A stretch of DNA of 64,000 nucleotides from an uncultured Lachnospiraceae bacterium. GTDB taxonomy: Bacteria > Bacillota > Clostridia > Lachnospirales > Lachnospiraceae. Position numbers and translations under genes: made by a program. The notes under the pieces are model-generated. The model did no database searches and had not been told where the DNA came from. It worked only from the letters and a program-made list of their open reading frames with translations. Within the stretch, counting starts at the first letter, position 1, and every line of letters begins with the position of its first letter. Shown piece by piece: positions 8,763 through 17,981 of the stretch. The stretch spans positions 1 through 64,000 of the forward strand of contig CAJUIP010000012.1 in the NCBI GenBank assembly GCA_910586315.1, written 5' to 3'.

Positions 8763-9221
8763 ATGATTTTTCAAGAATACAGCAACCGGGCGGACATACT
8801 GTTTCGTTTTGTCAGCCAATACGAAAAATATATCAGTACGCTGGAACCTTCAAAAGATCAGCAGACAACCATTGTAGAACGTCATCTGCTGATCAATATT
8901 AATGAGCGCCACGGTATCACCAACGTCGAACTGGCCCAGCTTCTGGGACGTACTCCCGGCGCAATCACACAAATTATTGTCAAGCTGGAGCAAAAAGGAT
9001 TGATTGAGCGTGTCAAACATATAAAAAACGCCAAGACGGTACATATTTACCCCACGCCTGCCGGGATGAAACTGGCAATCGCTTATAAATCTCAGGAAAT
9101 CATCGGTATGGACAAAATGCTTCAGGTACTTCAAACCACGCACACTTCAGAAGAACTGGATACCTTCTGGAGCGTCATCTCCAATTTTGTCGATGCGATC
9201 TCTTCCTCTCTTGCCGAATGA
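8763..9221 (+). CDS. MarR-family transcriptional regulator
   Basis: The 152-aa protein has a central winged helix-turn-helix (ITNVELAQLLGRTPGAITQ, then KLEQKGLIERV and a wing) between helical dimerisation ends, as in MarR. The start at 8763 has GGAG 8 nt upstream. It converges with the M20 gene at 9224 (2 nt between stops). Targets cannot be read from the sequence; the patB-dpp-M20 operon is a possible one by proximity only. Confidence 0.88.
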   Translation: MIFQEYSNRADILFRFVSQYEKYISTLEPSKDQQTTIVERHLLININERHGITNVELAQLLGRTPGAITQIIVKLEQKGLIERVKHIKNAKTVHIYPTPAGMKLAIAYKSQEIIGMDKMLQVLQTTHTSEELDTFWSVISNFVDAISSSLAE

Positions 9222-9223
9222 AC

Positions 9224-10405
9224 CTACATCAGTTCCAGTAAAGTCAGAGCATAGATTTTAATCATGTCCAGATAATCCTTGATCCGTATTTTTTCATTGG
9301 CCTTTGCACACTCTGCCTCCTGCCCGGGTCCGATGTTGGGGATCTGTGTTCCGAAAGCCTCAAAAATGGAAGCCGCGTCCGAGCCGCCGTGACGATACCG
9401 CATCGAAACCGGTTTTCCAAAAACTTGCCAGTTCGCCCTGGAAATTGCCTTTGCCACGGCCGAATCCGGCTCCGTCTGCAAAAACGGACGATCAGAAATA
9501 AGCTCCAGTTCATAAGAAAATTCCGAATATCTGTCCTCCAAAACAGCCAGCGCATCCCGAATCTCCCTTTCCGCCTGTTCATGGGTCTCCCCGGGGATCA
9601 GCCTCCGGTCAAGCGACAGTCTCGCCTCTGTGGCAAACACATTTGTGGCGGTCCCGGCATGGAGGGTCGTCACCGATAAGCTTGGACAGCCAAAGACAGG
9701 ATCCTTTCTTTTTTGTATCTCATCCCGCAGCCGGTAAAGGGCCTCTGCCGCCAGCACACATTTTTCCAGTGCATCCATGGAAGGATGCGGCCGGTAAGAG
9801 GATGCGGGTGTTCCATAAAACTTCAGATAGCAGCGGTAAATCCCCGTATGCCCTAAAATTAAATCCATATTGCTGGGCTCCATGCAAATTCCAAAATCCG
9901 CACGCAAAAGCCCTTTCTCAATCAGATACTTGACTCCCTTTTTTCCTCCCACTTCCTCATCGCACATAAAGCTTAAAGTAATCCTTCCATGAGGTTCAAA
10001 CCCCAGGGCATGGAGCATTTCGACTGCCATGAGAGCCGCACAGTCTCCGCCCTTCATATCACTGGCTCCCCGCCCATGGACAAATCCGTCCTCAGTCTTT
10101 CCCGACCAGGACACCTCCGGCGCTTCTTCCGGTACCGGGGGAAACACATCCATATGCCCATTGAACAAAAAGGTGGGTCCGTCCTGAGGTCCCTGCCAGG
10201 CCGCGATCAGATTTGGCCTGTCCTCAGAGACGCCGATGGTTTCCACCGTAAGCCCCATACGTTCCATCCGCTTTTTAAACACAAGGGAAACCGCCAGCTC
10301 ATCCCCGGTAACGCTGGGCACTTTCAGCACTTCCGACAAAAATTCCACCATCTCTTCGCCGTGCTGATTGATATACTCATCAATCTTTGCCTTGGATATC
10401 TGCAT
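9224..10405 (-). CDS. M20 family peptidase/deacylase (ArgE/DapE type), copy 1
   Basis: The 393-aa zinc-hydrolase-like protein has the M20 signatures: GHMD (first metal His), GRGASDMKGG (bridging Asp), CDEEVGG (catalytic Glu and metal Glu) and CMEPSN. The C-terminal HxxNE motif, normally a metal ligand, reads AKANE here, so that His is absent. The ATG at 10405 has GGGAGA 7 nt upstream. M20 enzymes hydrolyse N-acyl amino acids or small peptides. It is 273 nt downstream of a second M20 gene and may have its own promoter. Confidence 0.88.
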   Translation of the reverse strand: MQISKAKIDEYINQHGEEMVEFLSEVLKVPSVTGDELAVSLVFKKRMERMGLTVETIGVSEDRPNLIAAWQGPQDGPTFLFNGHMDVFPPVPEEAPEVSWSGKTEDGFVHGRGASDMKGGDCAALMAVEMLHALGFEPHGRITLSFMCDEEVGGKKGVKYLIEKGLLRADFGICMEPSNMDLILGHTGIYRCYLKFYGTPASSYRPHPSMDALEKCVLAAEALYRLRDEIQKRKDPVFGCPSLSVTTLHAGTATNVFATEARLSLDRRLIPGETHEQAEREIRDALAVLEDRYSEFSYELELISDRPFLQTEPDSAVAKAISRANWQVFGKPVSMRYRHGGSDAASIFEAFGTQIPNIGPGQEAECAKANEKIRIKDYLDMIKIYALTLLELM

Positions 10406-10440
10406 TTTATATCTCCCTTTCCGTCTTTCTTTTTTGCGAA

Positions 10441-10473
10441 GAGCATGGATTCCGGCTTTCCGCATCCATGCTC
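10441..10473 (-). other. Hairpin in the leader of M20 copy 1
   Basis: A perfect 10-bp inverted repeat (GAGCATGGAT / ATCCATGCTC) with an inner CGG/CCG pair lies 36 nt upstream of the start codon. No T-run follows it on the minus strand, so it looks like a leader hairpin or mRNA stabiliser and not a terminator. The rest of the 273-nt gap is AT-rich and shows no clear promoter. Confidence 0.5.
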
Positions 10474-10678
10474 CCCGCAAATATATTTTTCACGAATATG
10501 TTTTCACAAACCGCAACTATCACTACAGCGTACATTCCAAAATTATTCTGTGTAAAATTATGGTATTTGGCTGTCATTTCTGCTAATTTCGCGCAAATGC
10601 CTTTGCAAAAAATCCGTATAATATCAAATGTGCACTGTAGTACTATGCTTTTCACAAATATGCTTTATGCAAATTCCG

Positions 10679-11866
10679 TCAGCTAAGCATCCGCATAGCT
10701 GTCAAAGCATACAGCTCAACCATGGAAAGCAGGTCCTTAATCTCCACGCACTCATTGGCATTTCCCGCCATTACGAGCCCGTCTGTCGGACCGCACACTA
10801 CCATATGCATTCCATTATGCTTTACAATCGAAGCCGCATCCGTTCCGCCCTGGCAGTAGCGGAATTTCGCGGGCCGTCCCATCACCTCTTCCCATGCTTT
10901 TGCCATGGTCGTCACCATTTTACTGTCTTCCGGCACGGTCAGCGTGGGCCGGTCTGACTGTACTTCTACTTCGTACTCCATTCCCGGATCCTGTTCCTTC
11001 AGCCGGTCCAGAACATCGGCGATTTCTTTCTGCACGCTTTCAATGGTTTCGCCCTTGATATAGCGCCGGTCCACCGAAAACGTAGCCTTGCTGGCATGCA
11101 GATTTGTCGCCGTCCCTGCATGGACCGTGGTAACGGAAAGGCAGGGCGGATCATAAAGCGGGTTCGGCCTCCGGTTAATCTCCTCCGCCAGTTCCAGGAC
11201 CGCGTCGATGGCCCGGTGTACTTTATCAATGGCGCTTCCGCACGGATGGGGCGCGTGGGAATGGTATCCTTCTGCCGTATATGTATAATAAGCCCGGTAA
11301 ATTCCACCGTGATGCGTAAGGATCTCGCAGTCCGTAGGCTCCATGCAGATTCCAAAATCTCCGTTGAGAAGCTCTCTGTCAATCAAATACTTCGCTCCCA
11401 GACGGCTTCCGTTTTCCTCATCGCACATAAAGCTTAAGAGAATGCTGCCTTTGGGCTCAAACCCCAGTTCCTTCAAAATTTTCACTGCCATGATTGCCGC
11501 ACAATCTCCGCCCTTCATATCGCCGGTGCCGCGTCCATAAATTTTCCCGTCCGTCACCTTGCCGGACCACGGGCCATACATTCCGGGGTCACTTTCCACA
11601 GGCGGAAAGACATCCATATGTCCGTTAAATACAAACCGCGGGCCTTTTTCCGGTCCAAACCATTCCGCCAGCAGATTGGGGCGGCCCGGCTCGGCCTCAT
11701 ACGTCTTTACTTCCAGCCCCATTTCCTCCATCCAGCGTCTGAATACCCTGCTGACAGGCACCTCGTCCCCTGTAACGCTGGGGGTCTGAACCATTTCCAC
11801 AAGACACTGGATGATCTCATCCCGGTGATCCATAACTGCTTTTTTTATCTCTTTTGCATCAATCAT
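10679..11866 (-). CDS. M20 family peptidase/deacylase (ArgE/DapE type), copy 2
   Basis: The 395-aa protein is a paralogue of the gene at 9224: GHMDVFPP, GRGTGDMKGGD, CDEENG and CMEPTD are conserved. As in the other copy, the C-terminal HxxNE position has no His (GNANE). It starts 4 nt after the stop of the class-I amidotransferase-like gene, so it belongs to the same transcript. A deacylase or dipeptidase role on imported compounds is likely; the substrate is not known. Confidence 0.88.
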   Translation of the reverse strand: MIDAKEIKKAVMDHRDEIIQCLVEMVQTPSVTGDEVPVSRVFRRWMEEMGLEVKTYEAEPGRPNLLAEWFGPEKGPRFVFNGHMDVFPPVESDPGMYGPWSGKVTDGKIYGRGTGDMKGGDCAAIMAVKILKELGFEPKGSILLSFMCDEENGSRLGAKYLIDRELLNGDFGICMEPTDCEILTHHGGIYRAYYTYTAEGYHSHAPHPCGSAIDKVHRAIDAVLELAEEINRRPNPLYDPPCLSVTTVHAGTATNLHASKATFSVDRRYIKGETIESVQKEIADVLDRLKEQDPGMEYEVEVQSDRPTLTVPEDSKMVTTMAKAWEEVMGRPAKFRYCQGGTDAASIVKHNGMHMVVCGPTDGLVMAGNANECVEIKDLLSMVELYALTAMRMLS

Positions 11867-11870
11867 TTTC

Positions 11871-12584
11871 TCAATTTCCCTTCCGGCATAAATTTACAAA
11901 ATAGGTAAATAACGGCGTCATATCCGGTCCGCATGACGGGTTCATGGAATCGCCCCTCTGGCGTTCCGGATGCCACTGTACCCCAAAGCAGGGCAGAGTC
12001 CGGTGTTCGATCGCCTCCGGAATCCCGTCCGCAGACTTTGCCGTAATCAAAATATCGCTTCCCGTGTCTGTGACCCCGTCGCGATGATGGCTGTTTGTCA
12101 TAAACTCTGCGCCGAACAGCCGTCCGACGATGGAATCAGGCTCTGCTTTCACCAGATGCGCGATTCCGTTCTGATGTTCCAGATGGAGCTGCTTGGGAAA
12201 ATTTTGAATCAGCTTTCCCCCGAAAAAAACATTCATTAGCTGATGGCCGCGGCAAATTCCCATGACCGGTTTCTTCCGCTCAACAAAGCACTGCAAAAGC
12301 TTCATCTCCATCTCGTCCCGGACTGCATTGGATCCTTTGATGGAATCGTCATCAAAAAAGACCTCGCCGTAGAGGGCCGGATGGACGCCGGAACCTCCGG
12401 TTAAAAGCATACCGTCCGCAAGATCGGCATACCGTTCTGCCTCACACGGATCTCCGGGCATAAACGGAACGCCGCCTCCGGCAGTCACCGCCTGGGCATA
12501 GCTTTTATTCAATACAAACCGGCTCATATGCATATCATTGTCAAACCCATGTTCGCAGGGCACAAGAATCAAAGGTTTTTCCAT
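11871..12584 (-). CDS. Gamma-glutamyl-gamma-aminobutyrate hydrolase-like (peptidase C26)
   Basis: The 237-aa class-I glutamine-amidotransferase fold has the nucleophile elbow GICRGHQ and the catalytic QWHPE motif, plus LLTGGSGVHP, as in PuuD/C26 enzymes that cleave gamma-glutamyl amides. It starts 1 nt after the DppF stop and is followed 4 nt later by an M20 gene. The context implies that imported gamma-glutamyl compounds lose their glutamyl group here before further cleavage. That role is inference. Confidence 0.88.
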   Translation of the reverse strand: MEKPLILVPCEHGFDNDMHMSRFVLNKSYAQAVTAGGGVPFMPGDPCEAERYADLADGMLLTGGSGVHPALYGEVFFDDDSIKGSNAVRDEMEMKLLQCFVERKKPVMGICRGHQLMNVFFGGKLIQNFPKQLHLEHQNGIAHLVKAEPDSIVGRLFGAEFMTNSHHRDGVTDTGSDILITAKSADGIPEAIEHRTLPCFGVQWHPERQRGDSMNPSCGPDMTPLFTYFVNLCRKGN

Positions 12585-12585
12585 T

Positions 12586-13557
12586 TTACTCTCCTTTCTT
12601 CTCTGTCCACTCCTTATATCTTGGACAGGCTACAAAATGACCCGGGGATGCCTCAAACAGCTCATATGGCTTCTTACGGCATTCCTCTGTCGCATAAAGG
12701 CAGCGCGCGGCAAAGCGGCAGCCCGGTTTGGGATCAACGGGAGAGGAAATCTCGCCTCTCAACAGGATTCGCTCTTTCTTTCCTCCCACCTTTGCCGATG
12801 GAATCGCGGAAAGCAGCGCCTTGGTATAGGGATGCCTCTGATCCCGGAATAACTCCTTCGCAGGCGCCTTTTCCACCACCTGGCCCAGATACATCACCAT
12901 GATTTCGTCGGAAATATGCTTTACAACACTCAGATCATGGGTGATAAAAAGGTAGGTCAGCTTTTTTTCCTCCTGGAGATCCTGAAGCAGATTTAAAACC
13001 TGTGCCTGTATCGAAACGTCCAGCGCAGACACCGGCTCGTCACACACGATGAAGGACGGTTCCAGAGCTAACGCTCTGGCAATTCCAATCCTCTGCCGTC
13101 TGCCTCCGTCCAGTTCATGGGGATAGGAATACGCGAGCCTTTTTGCGAGGCCGACCGTATCCATAAGCTCCGCCACACGCTTTTCCCTGTCCGCGCTGTT
13201 GGAGCACATCTTAAATAGCTGCAGCGGCTCTTCAATAATCTCGCTGACGCACATCCGCGGATCAATCGAGGAGAACGGATCCTGAAAAATAATCTGCATT
13301 TTTTTGCGGAGTTCCTTCTGTCTGGCTCCTTTGGCTCCGACGATGTTTTCTCCGTCAAACAGAACCTCCCCTTCCGTCGCCTCCAAAAGATTCAAAATAA
13401 CACGGCCCAGCGTCGACTTTCCGCACCCGGATTCTCCCACGACTCCCAGGGTTTTTCCTCTTTCCAGGGTGAAGTTTACATCGTCAACCGCATGCAGCAT
13501 ACCGTGCGGCGTTTTAAAGTACTTTTTCAAATGTTTTACCTGTAAAAAATCGCTCAT
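12586..13557 (-). CDS. dppF: Peptide ABC transporter ATP-binding protein (DppF/OppF)
   Basis: The 323-aa ATPase has Walker A GESGCGKST, Walker B FIVCDEPVSALD and the C-terminal oligopeptide domain with CRFAARC. The ABC signature reads LDGGRRQR in place of LSGGQRQR. It energises import with DppD, the two permeases and the lipoprotein encoded upstream. It starts 4 nt after dppD. Confidence 0.92.
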   Translation of the reverse strand: MSDFLQVKHLKKYFKTPHGMLHAVDDVNFTLERGKTLGVVGESGCGKSTLGRVILNLLEATEGEVLFDGENIVGAKGARQKELRKKMQIIFQDPFSSIDPRMCVSEIIEEPLQLFKMCSNSADREKRVAELMDTVGLAKRLAYSYPHELDGGRRQRIGIARALALEPSFIVCDEPVSALDVSIQAQVLNLLQDLQEEKKLTYLFITHDLSVVKHISDEIMVMYLGQVVEKAPAKELFRDQRHPYTKALLSAIPSAKVGGKKERILLRGEISSPVDPKPGCRFAARCLYATEECRKKPYELFEASPGHFVACPRYKEWTEKKGE

Positions 13558-13561
13558 GTCC

Positions 13562-14533
13562 TCACCCCTCTCTGTTCAGAGCCGCAAAGCAGCGTACGCC
13601 ATGGTTTCCATTTAAAACTGTCATATCCGGATGCATGGTCCGGCACTGCTCGGTACACCGCGCGCATCTGGGCGCAAACTTACAGCCGGACGGAAGATCC
13701 GTCGGATCCGGCATCAGGCCGTCGATGGGTTTTAAGCGCCGGACGTCTTCGTCCAGATCGGGAACAGAATCGAACAGTCCCTGCGTATACGGGTGTGCCG
13801 TATGATTATAAATCTCCTCCAGAGTCCCGTACTCTAAAATTTCTCCCGCGTAGATAATCGCCACCTTATCGCAAATCTCTGCCACAACCCCTAAATCGTG
13901 GGTGATTAAAATCATGGACGTTCCGAACTCCTTTTTCAGATTCTCCATCAAATCCATGACCTGCGCCTGAATGGTCACATCCAGGGCCGTTGTGGGCTCA
14001 TCTGCGATTAACAGATCCGGGCGGCAGGCCAGAGCAATGGCAATGATGACCCTCTGCTTCATCCCGCCGGAAAACTGATGGGGATATTCCCCGCTTCTCT
14101 CAGCCGGGATTCCTACCATCTCCAGCATTTCACAGGCCTTTCTCATGGCTTCCGCCGCCGAGACCTTCTGGTGGAGCCGGATTACCTCCGCGATCTGCTC
14201 TCCCACCGTCCGGACCGGGTTCAAGGATGTCATGGGATCCTGGAAAATCATGGAAATCTTGTCCCCGCGGATCTGCTGCATCTCCTTGTCGCTCATATCC
14301 AGAATTTCCCGGCCCTCAAACAGGATACTCCCCTGATAAATTTCTCCGGGCGGAATCTGAATCAGCCGCATAATGGCCAGGGCCGTTGTGGTTTTTCCCG
14401 CTCCGGTCTCTCCGACTAATCCCAGGACCTCCCCTTTTTTCAGTTCCAGCGTCACGCCGTTTACCGCGTTCACAATGCCGTCGTCCGTCTTAAAGCGGAT
14501 TCCAAGATCTTTTATCTCAAGAATTTTTTCCAT
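13562..14533 (-). CDS. dppD: Peptide ABC transporter ATP-binding protein (DppD/OppD)
   Basis: The 323-aa ATPase has Walker A GETGAGKTT, signature FSGGMKQR, Walker B LLIADEPTTALD and the C-terminal CKFAPRCARC cysteine cluster typical of DppD/OppD. It lies 12 nt after the permease gene, within the operon. Confidence 0.92.
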   Translation of the reverse strand: MEKILEIKDLGIRFKTDDGIVNAVNGVTLELKKGEVLGLVGETGAGKTTTALAIMRLIQIPPGEIYQGSILFEGREILDMSDKEMQQIRGDKISMIFQDPMTSLNPVRTVGEQIAEVIRLHQKVSAAEAMRKACEMLEMVGIPAERSGEYPHQFSGGMKQRVIIAIALACRPDLLIADEPTTALDVTIQAQVMDLMENLKKEFGTSMILITHDLGVVAEICDKVAIIYAGEILEYGTLEEIYNHTAHPYTQGLFDSVPDLDEDVRRLKPIDGLMPDPTDLPSGCKFAPRCARCTEQCRTMHPDMTVLNGNHGVRCFAALNREG

Positions 14534-14545
14534 TCTGCGCCTCCC

Positions 14546-15403
14546 TTATCTCTTCATGCGGGGATCCAGCGCGTCGCGCAGTCCATCTCCCAACAGATTT
14601 AACGAACTAATCACCAACATAATACAAATGCCGGGCGCAACCACCATCATCGGATAATCCCGGATAAACTGGCGCCCTGTGGACAGCATGGCTCCCCACT
14701 CCGGCGTGGGAGGCTGAATTCCCAGACCAAGGAAGCTCATGCTGGCGGCAGACTGTATGGCATTCCCGACTCCAAGAGAGGCCTGGACGATGATTGGCGC
14801 AAGACTGTTGGGAATAATATGTTTGGCAATCGTTCTCCAGTTCCCTGACCCGATGGCTCCGGCTGCCTCAATATACTCCTGCTGCCGGATTGTCAGCACC
14901 GCCGACCGGACCACACGGGCATAGGTGGGCACGGAGCTGAAGCCGACGGCGATCATCGTATTCACTAACCCCGGCCCCAGGGCGGCGCAGATGGCAATAG
15001 CCAGAACCATACTTGGAATCGCCATCATAATGTCAACCACGCGCATCAGAACAGAATCTATCCTGCCGCCGTAGAAAGCCGCAAAGGAGCCAATCAGCCC
15101 GCCGACGGCCGCGCCAATCGCCACAGCCAGAAGGCCGACCACAAGGGAGATTCTGGACCCCCAGATCAGGCGGCTTAACGTATCCCGGCCCAGATTGTCG
15201 GTTCCTAAAAGATGCCGCATGCTGATCCCCTGATACGCCTCCCTTAAGTTTTGCTCATCGTAGCCATAGGGAGCAATGAGCGGCGCAAAAACGGCCAGCA
15301 GAATAAATATACACAGGACAGCCAGGCCCAGCATTGCCGTTTTGCTTCTGGAAAAACGTTTCCAAATGCCCAGCAGACGTGATCTTTTATGATTCCCCTT
15401 CAT
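14546..15403 (-). CDS. dppC: Peptide ABC transporter permease (DppC/OppC)
   Basis: The 285-aa inner-membrane permease has the OppC N-terminal helix, HLLGTDNLGRD, and the EAA-like loop EAAGAIGSGNWRTIAKHIIP. It overlaps the upstream dppB by 17 nt. Confidence 0.93.
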   Translation of the reverse strand: MKGNHKRSRLLGIWKRFSRSKTAMLGLAVLCIFILLAVFAPLIAPYGYDEQNLREAYQGISMRHLLGTDNLGRDTLSRLIWGSRISLVVGLLAVAIGAAVGGLIGSFAAFYGGRIDSVLMRVVDIMMAIPSMVLAIAICAALGPGLVNTMIAVGFSSVPTYARVVRSAVLTIRQQEYIEAAGAIGSGNWRTIAKHIIPNSLAPIIVQASLGVGNAIQSAASMSFLGLGIQPPTPEWGAMLSTGRQFIRDYPMMVVAPGICIMLVISSLNLLGDGLRDALDPRMKR

Positions 15404-16367
15404 GAACGGCCGCCTCCTTTTTCATACGTTTTTTTACACTGCTGCTGTACTGGGATTTGATTCTCGGATCCAGATAGGCATAGATGATGTCCACCAGCAG
15501 GTTGATCACACAATATGCAAACGCAATTAACAGAACTCCGCCCTCAACGACCGGATAATTCCTGGAATTAATCGCCTCCACCATCAGCTTTCCCAGCCCG
15601 GGAACGGCAAAAACCTGCTCCGTCACGATCTGCCCTCCCAGGCTCTGGCCGAATGTAATGCCGACCACCGTGATAACCGGAATCATCGCATTTTCCAGCG
15701 CGTGGCCGTAGATGATTTTTCTCTCGGTCTGCCCTTTCGCCCTGGCCGTCCGGATGTAATCCAGCCGGACGACCTCCAGCATGCTGGAACGGGTCATCCG
15801 TATAATGCCTGCGGATGCCGGAAGGCCGACGGTGATTGCCGGGAGAATCCAGTAAATGGGTCCGTAAAAGCCGGTGGCCGGAAGCCACTCCAGCTTGACC
15901 GCAAACAACAGCATTAACATCAGCCCCAGCCAGAAAGTGGGAATGGATACTCCAAGCATGGCAAAGCTCGTGGAAAGGCTGTCCACCCAGGAGTATTGCT
16001 TCGTGGCCGATATGATTCCCAGGGGGATACCTATGAGGCTTGCAATCAGCACGGTGAGAACCGCAAAGAGGACTGTCGTCGGATACCGGGCAAACAGCTC
16101 ATGAATGACCGGCTCTTTCGTTGTATATGAGGTTCCGAAATCGCCGTGCAGGACGCCGGCAATATAACTGATATAGCGTACCGCAAACGGATCGTCTAAC
16201 CGCAGTTCCTCCCGCATCGCCAAAACCGCCTCCTCGGAAGCATCCGGCCCTAGAATCTGGCGCGCCGGGTCGCCAGGGGTAATCTCCATCAGGCAAAAAA
16301 TGATGAACGAGACCCCCAGCAAAACGAACACCATCTGCAGCAATCTTTTTCCTGTATATCTGAGCAT
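15387..16367 (-). CDS. dppB: Peptide ABC transporter permease (DppB/OppB)
   Basis: The 326-aa permease has the OppB opening (GKRLLQMVFVLLGVSFIIF), the MEITPGDPARQILG motif, and the EAA-like loop RTARAKGQTERKIIYGHAL. It starts 15 nt after the binding-protein gene. Confidence 0.93.
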   Translation of the reverse strand: MLRYTGKRLLQMVFVLLGVSFIIFCLMEITPGDPARQILGPDASEEAVLAMREELRLDDPFAVRYISYIAGVLHGDFGTSYTTKEPVIHELFARYPTTVLFAVLTVLIASLIGIPLGIISATKQYSWVDSLSTSFAMLGVSIPTFWLGLMLMLLFAVKLEWLPATGFYGPIYWILPAITVGLPASAGIIRMTRSSMLEVVRLDYIRTARAKGQTERKIIYGHALENAMIPVITVVGITFGQSLGGQIVTEQVFAVPGLGKLMVEAINSRNYPVVEGGVLLIAFAYCVINLLVDIIYAYLDPRIKSQYSSSVKKRMKKEAAVHEGES

Positions 16368-16382
16368 TTTTACCTCCCATCG

Positions 16383-17957
16383 TTATTCCGAAAAAGTCAG
16401 GCCGGCAAAATTCGGCACAGAGCCCGGCTGCACATCCAGATTCTGCACACGGCTGCTGGCGCCATATGTAACATTGGAAAAGGCAATCATCAGTTCTCCG
16501 TAATAATTCCAGCCGGTTTCCTGAATCTCGGCATAGATTTTCTTTCTCTCTTCTGCATCATACGTCTGTACTCCTCTGGCAATTAATTCCATCATTTCCG
16601 GAGGTGTATTAAGGCCGTGAACCTCACTCTTCCACTCATACAGCGCATGGTCCGGATCCCCGGAAGAAGCCGAGGAAGAAGAAATCTGCATCTGATACTC
16701 TCCGGCCCCCACCTTTTCCGTCATGGTTGCCTGGTCGTAAGTAACGATTTCAACCTGAATCCCAACCGCGTTCCACATATTTTTGCAGGCTTCACACACG
16801 CTGATGGCAGTAGCGTCATCCGTGGTCATCAGCTCAAAGGTCTGAGAATAGTCAAAGCCGGCCTCGTCCAAAAGCGCTTTGGCTTCGTCCGGGTTATAGG
16901 AATCGCTTCCGGCCTGGACGTATCCCATGATCGCCGGAGGGTAAATACTGTAAGCCGGTACCGCCGTACTTCCATAAATGGTGGCTCCAATCCCTTCGAT
17001 ATCAAGAGCTTTATAAAATGCCTCCCGCACCCGCTTGTCCTTAAAAGACGGGCAGGTATTCTGGTTCATGGTAATCATGGTCTGGGAATATCCCGGCTCA
17101 TTATACACGGTAGTCTTGGGATTCTCCTCCAGACGGGCAATGTCGCCGGACGCGATATGTAAAGCCACGTCCACGCCGCCTGTTTCCAGTTCAATTTCCC
17201 GGCTGGAAGCCTCGGCAATAAAGCGGGCAGTAAATTTCTCATACGCGGTTTTCGTTCCCCAGTACGCTTCATTGCGAACCAGTTCAATACGGTCGCCTGC
17301 TACCCATTGAGAAAACACCATCGGACCGCTGCCGACTGGATTGCGTCCGTACGCGTCGCTTCCAACACGTTCCATCTCCGATTTACAGACAATGCTTCCT
17401 CTTGCCGATGCCAGATAATTATATACCGGGGCGAAGGGGGCGTGTAATTTTAAATCCACGGTATACTCATCCACGACCGTCGTTCCCGCTCCGTCAAAGG
17501 TCTTCATAAAAGAGCTGCTGTTAGGCATAGTTTCTGCCCGTTCTATCGTATATTTCACGTCCTCTGCCGTCAGTTTTTCTCCATTGCTGAAAGAAACATC
17601 CTCCCGGAGATGGAAACGAATGGTGGTATCGTCAATTACCTCCCAGGATTCTGCCAGGGAAGGAACAATCTCGCCGTCCGCGTTTTTTTCCACCAGGCGG
17701 TCATAAATCAGCATTTCCAGAGAGAACGCCGTCAGGCTCTGGTTATTGTGAGGATCTAAATTGGCCGCTTCCGTCCGGTACGCAACCGTCAGCGTAGAAT
17801 TGTCTGCTCCGGCCGTCTGTCCGCTTTGGGAAGCTTCCGCTGTTTTTTCCGGCTCTCCGGTTCCAGCCGCTGTTGGTGCGTTTTTTGGCTGGCTGCTGCA
17901 TGCCGTAAGCGCCGTTACTAATGCCAGTAATACCGTCAGTTTTACACTCTTCTTCAT
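16383..17957 (-). CDS. dppA: Peptide ABC transporter substrate-binding lipoprotein (DppA/OppA family)
   Basis: The 524-aa protein has a signal peptide ending in the lipobox LTAC (Cys20), a Ser/Ala/Gly/Glu linker, then a full SBP_bac_5 domain (YRTEAANLDPHN, VEYTIERAE-type block, SFKDKRVREAFYKALD). It binds the substrate outside the membrane. It follows patB by 24 nt. The family binds peptides, nickel complexes or opines, so the ligand is not set by sequence alone. Confidence 0.92.
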   Translation of the reverse strand: MKKSVKLTVLLALVTALTACSSQPKNAPTAAGTGEPEKTAEASQSGQTAGADNSTLTVAYRTEAANLDPHNNQSLTAFSLEMLIYDRLVEKNADGEIVPSLAESWEVIDDTTIRFHLREDVSFSNGEKLTAEDVKYTIERAETMPNSSSFMKTFDGAGTTVVDEYTVDLKLHAPFAPVYNYLASARGSIVCKSEMERVGSDAYGRNPVGSGPMVFSQWVAGDRIELVRNEAYWGTKTAYEKFTARFIAEASSREIELETGGVDVALHIASGDIARLEENPKTTVYNEPGYSQTMITMNQNTCPSFKDKRVREAFYKALDIEGIGATIYGSTAVPAYSIYPPAIMGYVQAGSDSYNPDEAKALLDEAGFDYSQTFELMTTDDATAISVCEACKNMWNAVGIQVEIVTYDQATMTEKVGAGEYQMQISSSSASSGDPDHALYEWKSEVHGLNTPPEMMELIARGVQTYDAEERKKIYAEIQETGWNYYGELMIAFSNVTYGASSRVQNLDVQPGSVPNFAGLTFSE

Positions 17958-17981
17958 TTTTTTCCCTCCAATTTTATTCTT

